In this document: in pieces, positions 1 through 9,100 of the stretch
Position numbering within the stretch: position 1 is the stretch's first letter
Layout of the letters: every line of letters begins with the position of its first letter
Assembly (NCBI GenBank): GCA_017510445.1
Contig: JAFWNF010000005.1
Span: 124,001 to 188,000, forward strand
DNA from: Candidatus Saccharimonadota bacterium
GTDB lineage: Bacteria > Patescibacteriota > Saccharimonadia > Saccharimonadales > Saccharimonadaceae
Reading direction: 5' to 3'
DNA length: 64,000 nt
Made by a program: the position numbers and the translations under genes
The notes under the pieces: model-generated
Seen by the model: the letters and a program-made list of their open reading frames with translations, nothing else
Databases searched by the model: none
What the model was told of the DNA's origin: nothing

Positions 1-921
1 TTCGGCGCGAAGATAATCTGCCGTGCCGTATTCGAGGAGTGGACCACCGTTTTGCCGACCGTAAATAGCCCGGGCAGTATGGACGCCGATTTCGTGAACG
101 GCGAGACGACGGAGCTCTTTACCAGTTCGAGAAAGATCTTTTGGGAGTTTAAGTGTATGGTCGATGACGGAATCAGTTACAACACTAACTTTATCAGAGA
201 TAGTAACGTGCCAATCAAACCCTAAATCAGACATGATTTTTTGGAATATTTCCCTAGCTTCCTCAGCGTTATAGATATGTTCGTCATCTTTTATGCGAAA
301 AAAGATCGTGGGGTAGTTCTTTAGAAGAAGTGCATGGATTTTTTCAAAAACTGCGAGAGGCTCTTCGTTTCTAAATCTCGCGGGGTAAAGCCTAAATGGC
401 ATAGATTTTAGAAGAAAAGTTTTATATTTTTTTGCCAGTTCATCTTTTGGTTCGAATTTTTCGAGATGATATTTTTTTGAAGTGATAATGCCATTAAAAA
501 GCCTCTGGTTTATATGCCCATAGAGTTGAGAATTCAAACGGTTAAATTGAGCTTTTTTGGCGGGGGTTGGATGGACTTGGATGGCGTGGGCAGTTTCGAT
601 GAGTTTAATGCGAAGAAGATTCTCTTGGTTCTTTTTTCGAAAAAGTTTCCGCTCTTCGGAGTCGAAAGTTTTTTGTTTCATCAAAAGTTCAATTTCGGTG
701 TTTGAAGCGAGAATACGTTCTTTGGTCTTTTTTAGCCGATCGATTCCCTTATTTTTTCCTTTGTTTAAATCAAAATCGTCGAGAGGAAGATTCAGACTGG
801 GGTTTTTGGTGGCTTTTTTCAAAAACTTTTGTTTGAAATGAGTACGGTTTTTTGAAGAGGCATTAAAAAACGACACTTCGGAAATTGTCGGATTAACGCG
901 TTTTTCTTCTTTGCCCACCAT
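1..921 (-). CDS. MATCAP/DUF1704-like metallopeptidase, C-terminus beyond window
   Basis: The minus-strand frame is open from 921 to the left edge (307 codons), so the C-terminus lies outside. The N-terminal part is basic and helical. Near the edge is a zinc-site motif HEIGVH (H276, E277, H281 from the ATG) followed by a NGGPLLEYGT stretch, as in DUF1704, the family that includes microtubule-associated tyrosine carboxypeptidases (MATCAP) and bacterial proteins of unknown substrate. Hydrolase activity is family inference. There is no Shine-Dalgarno; a TATAAT (926-931) lies 4 nt from the ATG and 7 nt from an in-frame GTG at 918, so GTG may be the real leaderless start. The third metal ligand is not visible because the gene is cut. 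Confidence 0.7.
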   Translation of the reverse strand, partial: MVGKEEKRVNPTISEVSFFNASSKNRTHFKQKFLKKATKNPSLNLPLDDFDLNKGKNKGIDRLKKTKERILASNTEIELLMKQKTFDSEERKLFRKKNQENLLRIKLIETAHAIQVHPTPAKKAQFNRLNSQLYGHINQRLFNGIITSKKYHLEKFEPKDELAKKYKTFLLKSMPFRLYPARFRNEEPLAVFEKIHALLLKNYPTIFFRIKDDEHIYNAEEAREIFQKIMSDLGFDWHVTISDKVSVVTDSVIDHTLKLPKDLSRTGKELRRLAVHEIGVHTARAIYGRQNGGPLLEYGTADYLRAE

Positions 922-960
922 ATATATTATATTAACACAAGAATAGCATTTTATTTATGG

Positions 961-1007
961 TTGATTTATTTTTCACGATGAGCTAAAATCGGAAAAATTT
1001 AAGGAGG
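961..1007 (+). promoter_or_regulatory. Promoter and Shine-Dalgarno of the 76-aa ORF
   Basis: TTGATT (961-966), a 17-bp spacer and TAAAAT (984-989), followed by AAGGAGG (1001-1007) three bases before the ATG. The signals are strong for such a small gene and support its being real. Confidence 0.55.
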
Positions 1008-1010
1008 TTT

Positions 1011-1241
1011 ATGGGTGTTTTGGAGGATATGTTAGTGCGCAACGGATTGATTTTAAGACAACCTGACGGCACAACATCTTATATTGAGGGGAGCATTTTA
1101 AGTAATTCCCTAGTTGTCCGCAACTCTCACGGTCTCGTCACACATCGAATCGAAAAATCAGCTAACGGTGCGGATATTATTGTTCGGAACTGCTCGACGG
1201 GATGCGTCGAAACCAGAATTTCGGGAGCAAATTTATTTTAA
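1011..1241 (+). CDS. Small hypothetical protein, 76 aa
   Basis: I do not recognise this protein. It is soluble, without signal peptide or membrane segment, and alternates short polar and beta-prone stretches (LILRQPDGTTSYIEGS, GADIIVRNC), suggesting a small beta-rich domain. It has two Cys near the C-terminus (NCSTGC). A good promoter and AAGGAGG Shine-Dalgarno precede it. It converges on dnaJ with the stop codons one base apart. It is a real gene by its signals; the function is unknown. Confidence 0.6.
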   Translation: MGVLEDMLVRNGLILRQPDGTTSYIEGSILSNSLVVRNSHGLVTHRIEKSANGADIIVRNCSTGCVETRISGANLF

Positions 1242-1242
1242 T

Positions 1243-2154
1243 TTAGCCCCAAAATGGCATTTTTCTGCCTTTGGTGCCACGGAACTCTTCAAGGAGTTCT
1301 TTTTGTTTTCTGGAAAGATTCTTTGGCGTCTCGACGATGATGTTGACGATGTGGGGGCCACGATCACCGTCGGCGCGCATGATTAGACCATGGCCGGAGA
1401 GACGAAAAGGTGTGCCAGATTGAGTGCCGGCGGGAACTCTCATGCGGACTTTGCCGTCAACGGTTTCAACATCTACTTCACAACCAAGAGCGGCATCAAC
1501 CATAGAAATGGTTTGTTCGGATAGGATGATATTCCCTTCACGAGTGAGGTGTTTGTGAGGCTTAACGTGAACGCGAACATAAAGATCGCCTCTTTCCCCG
1601 CCCTTTTCGGGAGCGTCGCCACCTTTGCCGGCAAGACGGATTGCCATGCCATCATCGATTCCAGCAGGGATTTTAACCTTCAGATTTTTGCCGTTTTTAT
1701 CTTCAATCGTAACGGTCGTGCCAAAAACAGCTTCTTTAAATTCGATTGTGACACGCGCTTCGACGTCGGCACCACGACGCGGGCGACGACTTCTTGAACC
1801 GAAGCCAAAAAGATCACTAAAAATGTCGGCAAAGCCCCCCGCGCCACCAAAGTCGAAATTGAAAGACCCGCCGTTGAAATTAAAGTTTCCGCCCTGGAAC
1901 GGGTTGCCGGATGGTCCCGCATTTCCACCAACACCAGCGTGGCCAAATTGGTCATAGCGTTTGCGTTTTTCTTTATCGGAGAGCACTTCGTGAGCCTCGG
2001 AAACTTCTTTAAATTTCTCCTCCGCTGCCTTATCACCAGGGTTTTTGTCGGGATGGTATTTGATCGCGAGTTTGCGATAAGCTTTTTTGATTTCATCATC
2101 AGATGCGTTTTTGGAAACGCCCAAAATTTCATAATAATCACGTTTTTCTGCCAT
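1243..2154 (-). CDS. dnaJ: DnaJ/CbpA-type co-chaperone without zinc finger
   Basis: Hsp40 that stimulates DnaK ATPase and delivers substrates. The N-terminal J domain (about 1-70) has the HPD motif in KYHPDKNPG and ends in YDQFGH; a Gly/Phe-rich linker follows (about 75-125), then two beta-rich C-terminal substrate-binding domains. The four CxxCxGxG zinc motifs of type I DnaJ are absent, so it is type II (CbpA-like), which fits 303 aa. It is far from dnaK but shares CIRCE control with it. TGC-TATAAT ends 7 nt before the ATG with no Shine-Dalgarno, so the mRNA is probably leaderless. Confidence 0.93.
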   Translation of the reverse strand: MAEKRDYYEILGVSKNASDDEIKKAYRKLAIKYHPDKNPGDKAAEEKFKEVSEAHEVLSDKEKRKRYDQFGHAGVGGNAGPSGNPFQGGNFNFNGGSFNFDFGGAGGFADIFSDLFGFGSRSRRPRRGADVEARVTIEFKEAVFGTTVTIEDKNGKNLKVKIPAGIDDGMAIRLAGKGGDAPEKGGERGDLYVRVHVKPHKHLTREGNIILSEQTISMVDAALGCEVDVETVDGKVRMRVPAGTQSGTPFRLSGHGLIMRADGDRGPHIVNIIVETPKNLSRKQKELLEEFRGTKGRKMPFWG

Positions 2155-2161
2155 AAACTCT

Positions 2162-2203
2162 ATTATAGCACAAAATTAGCACTTTGGGGGGTTAGAGTGC
2201 TAA
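2162..2203 (-). promoter_or_regulatory. CIRCE-like operator overlapping the dnaJ promoter
   Basis: Inverted repeat TTAGCACT (2176-2183) and AGTGCTAA (2196-2203) sits directly upstream of an extended -10 TGC-TATAAT (TATAAT at 2162-2167, minus strand). The gap between half-sites is 12 nt rather than the usual 11, so the dyad is one base longer than a canonical CIRCE. HrcA binding here would block RNA polymerase. Confidence 0.8.
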
Positions 2204-2260
2204 TTTTGGAATAAGCAGGGCGCTTTCCTTCTGTTTGAAGGGGTTATGGTTAATCCATTT

Positions 2261-2294
2261 ATCAAAAAACCACCCCTAGAGGTGGCTTTTTGAT
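2261..2294. terminator. Bidirectional intrinsic terminator
   Basis: ATCAAAAAACCACC pairs with GGTGGCTTTTTGAT across a 6-nt loop, giving T-runs on both strands. It ends the minus-strand gene at 2426-3355 and separates it from dnaJ. A second GC-rich hairpin (GGGGCTC/GAGACCC, 2319-2339) lies just upstream on that strand and may reinforce termination. Nothing else is seen between 2204 and 2425. Confidence 0.75.
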
Positions 2295-2425
2295 AAAAAT
2301 TTAAGCATCAGAATCCTAGGGGCTCTTTTTTCGAGACCCTATGTTTCTATTATAGCATACTTTTTTCGAAAAGTCAAGAAAAGCACCTTTGTTTATACTT
2401 ATTCATTATTGATGCCGTCCGTATT

Positions 2426-3355
2426 TTAATTTTCTTCAAAAAGATGTCTTATTTTTTCAGAAAACTTTTTAATACCGTCATCATCAAGACGATCCTCTAG
2501 CTTATTGGACGCTCCGAATTCTTTTGTAGCATTGACGATCATATTCAATGCTTCGGCTGTCCATGCATATTCGTTTTTTTCCGCTTCGGAAGGATAATGC
2601 TCCTCTGAGCTCGAAGTCATTCTCTCCATCATATGGATAGTAGTTTCTCTTACTCTGCGTTTTGCAGCTACATCAAGTGGTTCCTGAATAAATTCCCCAT
2701 CTTCACCTCGTTGGACCTTCGACTGGTTTGCAACATCGTTAAATAATTTCATGAACTTTCTTTCTCCTTTAGGAAAAAGCTCTGGATTTTCGTCATGTTC
2801 GAATTTTATATTTTTGATTACTTCGTCAAATACGCCCGAAATATTATCGCGAGTTTGTTCAAATTTTTCAGGCGTTTGGAATCTATGGCTATCTTTGTTG
2901 GTCTTTTTCAACACTTCAATAAAGCCCTTGTCGTTCCCACCTTTTTCGTTAAGGGATTTTCTTCGCAAATCTAACTGATGGAGAATAGCATATTCGTCGG
3001 TAGGCCCATACCAATTTCCATGATAGGAAAAAATATCGTGATCAATCTCCTTTTCTAACGGAGAAGAAACGTCAATTTCTTCAGCAAGAGAAGGGTTTAT
3101 TTCTTCCCATTTTTTCTTTTGTTCTATTAAATTATTCTTCCAAACCTCCCGTTCCTTTTGCTCGGAAATCTTTCTATCATATTCGTTTAATCTTTTTTCA
3201 AAAAGTCTATTTTCAATTTCTTTACGTCTTCGATATGCAGCGTCTGGATTAAACGGCGGAACACTTTCCTTATAGCTTTCGCCAAAAGGAGTATCATCTT
3301 CTCTAGATTCTTGTTCTTCGGATCTGCTTCCGTTGTATGAGTTTGGATTAACCAT
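2426..3355 (-). CDS. Hydrophilic coiled-coil hypothetical protein
   Basis: No family recognised. About 309 aa, strongly charged, no membrane segment, no Cys. Residues about 45-95 are rich in Glu/Lys/Arg with heptad-like spacing (coiled coil), and the C-terminal half looks helical. Two ATGs are adjacent (3358 and 3355); the second is better spaced from the AAAGGAA Shine-Dalgarno, so I use it. It has its own promoter and ends at the 2261-2294 terminator, so it is monocistronic. It is probably cytoplasmic. Confidence 0.6.
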   Translation of the reverse strand: MVNPNSYNGSRSEEQESREDDTPFGESYKESVPPFNPDAAYRRRKEIENRLFEKRLNEYDRKISEQKEREVWKNNLIEQKKKWEEINPSLAEEIDVSSPLEKEIDHDIFSYHGNWYGPTDEYAILHQLDLRRKSLNEKGGNDKGFIEVLKKTNKDSHRFQTPEKFEQTRDNISGVFDEVIKNIKFEHDENPELFPKGERKFMKLFNDVANQSKVQRGEDGEFIQEPLDVAAKRRVRETTIHMMERMTSSSEEHYPSEAEKNEYAWTAEALNMIVNATKEFGASNKLEDRLDDDGIKKFSEKIRHLFEEN

Positions 3356-3380
3356 CATTTCCTTTCTATTATTCTTCTTA

Positions 3381-3410
3381 AGAATACCCTCCCCCTGACC
3401 AATATGTCAA
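3381..3410 (-). promoter_or_regulatory. Promoter TTGACA-18-TATTCT
   Basis: Minus-strand TTGACA (3405-3410) and TATTCT (3381-3386) with an 18-bp spacer, upstream of the 309-aa protein. It diverges from the leaderless tsaE promoter about 30 bp away. Confidence 0.6.
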
Positions 3411-3445
3411 CTTTTTTAATCTGTAAAAGATGGTATAATATGTGT

Positions 3446-3847
3446 ATGATTATTGAAAGCGAAGCGGAAATGCTGAGATTTGGAGAAGAGTTTGCGAAAA
3501 GCTTAGTTTTCCCTGCCGTGATTCAGTTGATTGGGGATGTGGGGGCGGGAAAAACAACGTTTACACGTGGGCTAGCAAAGGGATTAGGCGTTTCTGAACC
3601 GGTGACAAGCCCAAGTTTTGTGATTTCGAAACGTTACGCTGGAAAAAAGGTTGATTTGATACATTATGATTTTTACCGATTGGATGATCCGGGAATTATG
3701 GCAGAGGATTTGGCCGATTCCCTGTCGGAAGAAAACGCAGTTGTCGTTGTTGAGTGGGGTGGAGATGTTGAAGGGCTACTGCCGGAAAAATGTAAGAGAA
3801 TCGAAATCAAACTACTCGAAGATGGGTCGAGGGAGATTTTATTATGA
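3446..3847 (+). CDS. tsaE: tRNA threonylcarbamoyladenosine biosynthesis ATPase TsaE
   Basis: ATPase partner of TsaB/TsaD in making t6A37 on ANN-decoding tRNAs. The P-loop GDVGAGKTT lies at about residues 29-37, followed by the family's SPSFV and HYDFYRL blocks and a C-terminal VVVEWG strand. Length (133 aa) is near normal. The frame extends upstream to 3404, but the extended -10 TGG-TATAAT (3434-3439) ends 6 nt before the ATG at 3446 and no Shine-Dalgarno exists, so MIIESEAEM is the probable start. It overlaps tsaB by 4 nt (ATGA), implying coupling. The stop is TGA, showing UGA is not recoded. Confidence 0.92.
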   Translation: MIIESEAEMLRFGEEFAKSLVFPAVIQLIGDVGAGKTTFTRGLAKGLGVSEPVTSPSFVISKRYAGKKVDLIHYDFYRLDDPGIMAEDLADSLSEENAVVVVEWGGDVEGLLPEKCKRIEIKLLEDGSREILL

Positions 3848-4176
3848 AAATGTATCTAGACACTTCGAACATGGTCGCAATTCTTCGACTCGATGAAAAG
3901 GAATATCAGTGGGAGGGTGGAAGAGAGATGGCAGAAGGGCTGCACCGCTTCATTTTCGAGAAACTCAAGGAAAATGGAAAAGATTGGAAAGATATTTCCG
4001 AGATTACTTTCTTTTCGGGACCTGGGTCATTTACAGGGTTAAGAATCGGGGCCTCAGTCGTCAATACTCTCGCACATGAACTAAAAATTCCGCTTTTTGA
4101 CCATCATGGTAAAGAACACGAGATTATTTTGCCAGATTATGGGCGGGCGGCGAATATTTCAAAACCACGAAAATAG
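3844..4176 (+). CDS. tsaB: Short TsaB (YeaZ-like), N-terminal half only
   Basis: TsaB scaffolds the t6A complex by dimerising with TsaD. The protein begins MKMYLDTSN (the ASKHA first strand, normally LALDTS) and has the diagnostic SGPGSFTGLRIG motif at about 58-69, but stops at 110 aa; usual TsaB is about 220-230 aa. There is no downstream remnant, because the rny promoter begins 6 nt after the stop, so this is a compact form rather than a recent frameshift. tsaD is not in the window. Confidence 0.82.
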   Translation: MKMYLDTSNMVAILRLDEKEYQWEGGREMAEGLHRFIFEKLKENGKDWKDISEITFFSGPGSFTGLRIGASVVNTLAHELKIPLFDHHGKEHEIILPDYGRAANISKPRK

Positions 4177-4179
4177 TGT

Positions 4180-4255
4180 GGTATAATTGAACGTGGAAAA
4201 TTATTAATTTATATTATTTGTTACCCCGCTGATATAGAGAAAAATATCGGCAAAA
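4180..4255 (+). promoter_or_regulatory. rny promoter and 5' leader hairpin
   Basis: Extended -10 TGG-TATAAT (TATAAT 4182-4187) directly after the tsaB stop, then a leader of about 80 nt. The leader contains a hairpin GCTGATAT/ATATCGGC at about 4233-4255 before the GAAAGAGG Shine-Dalgarno. A structured leader could allow RNase Y autoregulation; that is inference. Confidence 0.5.
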
Positions 4256-4272
4256 CAATTAGAAAGAGGAAT

Positions 4273-5790
4273 ATGGAAATAGCAGGAATTATTATCGCCG
4301 CTGTGCTTGGTGTAGGCCTTGGCGCGGGCGGAATTTTCGCTTATAACAAAAAAAATGAAAAAGGCGGAAAAAATAAGGCGGAAGATCTCGTTCGCAAAGC
4401 AAAACACGAAGCATCAGAAATTGTTCTTAAAGCGAAGAAAGAAGCTTCCGAGATTGCAAGCAAGTCGCAAAATGAAGAAAATGAGCGTCGTAAAGAATGG
4501 CGCAGAACCGAAAATCGTCTGGCGGAGCGAGAGACGACGCTTGATGGGAAACTTGACCAACTTGAGAAAAAATCCGAAAAACTTAACAAAGAAGAAAAAG
4601 AAATTGAGGAACTCAAAAACGAGATTCGCGATATTCGCGTTAAACAACACGAGAAACTGGAAAAAATCGCGGGACTTTCAAAAGCTGATGCTCGTGAAAA
4701 GTTGATGACAATGACTCAAAATGACATTAAACAAGACCTCGTTAATCTTGTCACAAAAGAACAAAAAGAAGCGCAACACGATATCGACGAAACTGTGCAA
4801 GCGATGCTTGTTACGGCGATGGAAAGAATGTCGAGCGAAGTGACAGCTGACCGCACTATCACCGCACTTAAACTTCCTGATGACGAAATGAAAGGAAGGA
4901 TTATTGGTAAGGAAGGCCGCAACATTCAAGCAATTCAGCGCGCGACTGGTGTTGATGTTTTAGTTGACGACACGCCTGGTATGGTTGTTCTTTCTTCGTT
5001 TGATCCAATTCGTCGTCAAGTTGCTAGATATGCGATGGAGCGACTCATGAAAGACGGGAGAATTAATCCTTCTTCGATTGAAGATGCTGTCGCAAAAGCT
5101 GAAAAAGAAATTGAAAAAGAAGTTGTTCGCGCCGGCGAAGATGCGGCACGCGAAGTTGGTGTTGTTGGTATTCCACGAGAACTTCTTCACCTTCTTGGCG
5201 AGCTTAAATTCAGAACTTCTTATGGGCAAAATGTGCTTCTTCATTCGGTTGAAATGGCGCACATGGCTGGCATGATTGCAGAGGAAATTGGTGCTGATAA
5301 ACGTATCGCAAAAACCGCGACTCTGCTTCATGATATTGGTAAAGCTGTTACCCATAAAATTGAAGGGAAACACGCAGAGATTGGCGCAGAACTGGCAAAG
5401 AAATATGGTATGCCAGATGAGATTGTTCACGCGATGGCGGCGCATCACAATGATATTGAGCCGACAACTACTGAAGCAATCATTGTGAAAATTATGGACG
5501 CAATTTCAGCGGCCCGTCCTGGTGCACGTAATATTTCTGCAGAAAACTTCGCTGAGAGAATGAAAGATCTCGAGAATATTGCAACATCGTTCCCTGGTAT
5601 TGATAAGGCTTATGCAATTTCCGCTGGTCGTGAAATCCGCGTAATTGTTGAACCAAAACAAATTGACGATCTTTCCGCCCTTAAACTCGCTCGTGATATT
5701 GCTAACAAAATCGAAGCAACAATGAGCTATCCTGGAGTCATTAAAGTCAATGTGATTCGCGAAACTCGTGCAGTTGAATATGCAAAATAG
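4273..5790 (+). CDS. rny: Ribonuclease Y
   Basis: Membrane-anchored endoribonuclease that initiates mRNA decay. Order: an N-terminal transmembrane segment (about 5-22), a long Glu/Lys-rich coiled coil (about 30-150), a KH domain with GRIIGKEGRNIQAI (about 210-225), then an HD phosphohydrolase domain with LLHSVEMAH and the metal-binding LLHDIGKA (about 350-358), followed by AHHND. Length 505 aa is normal. The start is set by GAAAGAGG. Its last codons overlap the start of the DUF1653 gene, suggesting a two-gene unit. Confidence 0.96.
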   Translation: MEIAGIIIAAVLGVGLGAGGIFAYNKKNEKGGKNKAEDLVRKAKHEASEIVLKAKKEASEIASKSQNEENERRKEWRRTENRLAERETTLDGKLDQLEKKSEKLNKEEKEIEELKNEIRDIRVKQHEKLEKIAGLSKADAREKLMTMTQNDIKQDLVNLVTKEQKEAQHDIDETVQAMLVTAMERMSSEVTADRTITALKLPDDEMKGRIIGKEGRNIQAIQRATGVDVLVDDTPGMVVLSSFDPIRRQVARYAMERLMKDGRINPSSIEDAVAKAEKEIEKEVVRAGEDAAREVGVVGIPRELLHLLGELKFRTSYGQNVLLHSVEMAHMAGMIAEEIGADKRIAKTATLLHDIGKAVTHKIEGKHAEIGAELAKKYGMPDEIVHAMAAHHNDIEPTTTEAIIVKIMDAISAARPGARNISAENFAERMKDLENIATSFPGIDKAYAISAGREIRVIVEPKQIDDLSALKLARDIANKIEATMSYPGVIKVNVIRETRAVEYAK

Positions 5791-6016
5791 AATCAAAATT
5801 GGGCACGTTTATCAGCATTTCAAAGGCAATAAATATATTGTCCTTGATATTGTGAATTATTCTGAAGATGAAAATGAAAAAATGGTGATTTACCAAGGTC
5901 TTTATGAACCATATCCGAAATGGGCGAGACCACTTTCAATGTTTTCTAGCGAAGTTGATCGAAAAAAATATCCTGAAGCAAAACAAAAGTTTCGATTTCA
6001 AGAAATAGAAATATAG
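5780..6016 (+). CDS. DUF1653 family protein
   Basis: Small protein (78 aa) with the family signature GHVYQHFKGNKYIVLDI, then VIYQGLYEP and RPLSMFSSEV. DUF1653 proteins are beta-rich single domains with unknown role, often beside nucleic-acid or repair genes. A longer version could begin at a GTG (5768) inside rny; the ATG at 5780 fits the family N-terminus better. It overlaps rny by 11 nt, so translation is probably coupled. Confidence 0.85.
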   Translation: MQNRIKIGHVYQHFKGNKYIVLDIVNYSEDENEKMVIYQGLYEPYPKWARPLSMFSSEVDRKKYPEAKQKFRFQEIEI

Positions 6017-6104
6017 TTTTTGTTGTTTAGTGCTTGTGTTTTTTGAAAAAATCTATTAGAATAAGCTTATATTTATATTTTCAATAAAAGAAGGTCAAAA
6101 AAAT

Positions 6105-9100
6105 ATGAAAATAAGCGAACAAAATAATTTGCGTGTTTTGCTTTTGGCAATCGCGTTAACGATTCTTGGTGGGGCGACTGGGATAATGTTTTATGCCAGC
6201 CAACAAAACGAGGCTGTACTGGCTTCAGAATCAGAGCTTTTGGCTCTTAAAACTTATTGCCCAAAAGGGCAACATAGAGAAAATGGTAAATGTGTGCCTG
6301 ATTTTGTTGAGCCAACTGATGAGGAAAAATGTAATGCGCAAGAAGGAAAGTATTGGAACAAAGAAACTGGTACTTGCGACGATATTAAACGAGAACCTGT
6401 CTGCACAGATACTCAAGAAAAAGTCAATGGAGACTGTGTTGAAAAGAGTACTATTTGTAAAAACGATGGTGGCTTCTGGAACGAAAAGACAAAAGAATGC
6501 GTTCATTGTAGTGATAACGAAACCTATGTCAATGGCGTCTGCATCAAAAAGGACAAGTTAGCATGTGAAGAAAATAAAGGGAGATGGGATGAGACAACAA
6601 ACAAATGTCTTCCAGTCTGTGCTGACGACGAAACGCTAGTTGGTGAAACTTGTGTTCTAAAAAAACAAATTTCGTGTGAAGAACAAGGTTGGATTTGGAA
6701 AGACGGGGAGTGCAACCCGCCAGAATGTAAGGAAGGTGAAACTCTCGAAGGCGGTAAATGTATTCCTGTTGTTGAAAAAGACCCGAGAGAGGAGGAACGA
6801 GAAAAATGTCTGGCGGATGGACGACTCTGGGATGACCAACTTGGATGTTATGATAAGCCAGTTTCTGGAGATGTTGATGGTGATGGGATCCCGGATGACA
6901 AAGATGACGATATTGACGGAGATGGCTATCTGAATGATGATGATTTAGACGCTTGGCACTATAACGTTGGTGATCGAGATATTTTAATGTTCGCAACTCT
7001 TGCTTACGAGCCAGTAAGTGCAAGCCAAGATAAAATCTATGGCGATACAATGACCGAAAACGGAAAAACCGTGAAAGAAAATTACTACGAAAATTACGAG
7101 ACAGAGCCTGCAGATACTGCAGAGACTGGATATCCTGACTACTTTAACTATGTCTGTAACGGCCCACGTGCTGTAGCTCAAACGGCATGGAACAATGCAA
7201 AAGACGGTCCAAATCCATGCATGATTAACGAAGACCAGATGATTGGTATGCAACCACAAAGTTACAATTCAGAGCTGAAGACTCTTATTGACGCCTGGAA
7301 AACTTCTGGCAAAGACTTTTATTTTGGTGATGATGGACACATCGATGGAGGTGCAGATTTGTATAAGAGTAATTACGAAGCACGTGGATTGGGAGAAGAA
7401 GCCTACAAAGGTTATGCTAGTATTGATGAAGTTAATCAATGGATTATAGTAGATCACACAGCAGACCATATTCAATATCTAGATAGTTATTTACCAAATC
7501 TCTCGAAACATGAAGGCATAATGCAGGCAACAGTATTCCGCTTAAACAACAACTTTGTTATTGCTTATCGCGGAACAGACTTCCCTGATATTTTTGACTG
7601 GTTCTCTGATGCTACATATGCAACTAACAGCATCAAGGGATACGAAGACGCAGCTAAGGATTATGCTAAATATATTGTTGAAACTTTTTCAAAAGAGTAT
7701 TTCGATAATCCTGAAGAGTATCTTAAAGAATTTGGCGGTGAGCCAAACTTCTATATCACTGGCCACAGTCTTGCCGGATATCTTGCTCCAGTCAGCGCAT
7801 TAGGCGTTATAGATAGTAACGTACAAGGCAAAGAATTCCTGAGAGAAGTAGTCTATTTTAATGGTATGGGCGTTGGTCTCTGGGGCGGTAACGTTTTCAC
7901 TGGCGGAGAGCGAGATGGCGACTTCAATAAGTTATTGGCTTGGGCGCAAGAGACCGATGAGGCCGGTGCACTAATCCACAAAGTGATGTGTTATAACATT
8001 TATGGTGATCCAGTTTCGGCATTAGGCCGTCATGTCAACCAAACCGGCTATTATTCTGCAGAAGGCGCTATTAAATATCATTCGACTGAGCACGTAGCAT
8101 TTCTGCAATCCGCTACGCGAACAAAGATATCGGAAAGTTTTTTGAATACTTTTCTTTGGGGTAATCCATTGTTTAAAGTACAGGGAGATTTAGGCTGGAT
8201 GTATAATCGTCTAAATTCCGCTAAAGACTATATGGAGTATTACAGTGATGTCTATGGTGATTCGTTTGAATCATTGTTTAAGACCACTGGTGGCATTTCC
8301 ATGTTTGATATATTCTTCTTCTGTCACGAGCCATCAGCATCTCTCTTTTATAACATTAGCCAAGGAACCAGAGGGTACGAAGAGCAAGTTCATATTACAA
8401 CTGCCCATTCTGGCAAAACGACAACTTTAACGGCCGAGGTTAATAGTGATGTAGAGTCTTTCGCATGGTATAAGGATGGAGTACTAATTAGTAATGACGA
8501 ACATATCAGTTTTGTACCTAGCGAATTATCAAACGGTTCTTACAGTGTGTCGGTCATTGCGAAAACGAGAAATAGCAATAAAGAAATCAGAAAAGAAACT
8601 ATTGACGGAAGCGTTGATATTGATGAATCTGCGCCGAAGATTACGGTTAGAACAGAAAACGACATAAGGAATCTGAGGTCTGGAGAAACTATAAAGTTTA
8701 TTGTCAGGGCAGAAGATGATAGTGGCTTTAGTGATGATTCTTTATCTTTGAATGATATAAGCATTTCTGGCACTATTTTGAATAAATATTTGAAGATTGA
8801 GGCCCCAGTATTGCTGGATGAGTCTACAGATAAATCAAAAGCTTGGAGCGTTTCCGTAACGAGCTCGGTAGCTGGGACATTTGTCTTGAAGGTGAAAGAT
8901 GGCGCTTTCAGCGATTCGTCTAAATTAAAAAGCAAAGAAGCACAAAGTAGTCTTGTTACGTATACAATTTTTGAGCATAAACAAGACGACAGAACAAAAC
9001 CAACCGTAAAAATTACCCCTGCGACTGTCTGGGATACAACGAAGGGCAGTACTCTTAATTTTAGAATCGAAGGTTATGATGAAAATGGCTTTAAGAATGT

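Noticed and set aside
557-841. Plus-strand ORFs within 514-841
   Set aside because: They are antisense to the long open MATCAP-like frame, which has coherent composition and a known motif.
2185-2191. G-run in the dnaJ CIRCE as a slippage switch
   Set aside because: Only six G, inside an operator spacer; slippage would alter the dyad but there is no sign of design for switching.
3844-4176. tsaB truncated by a recent frameshift
   Set aside because: The rny promoter and leader follow at once, and no remnant of the missing half is readable in another frame.
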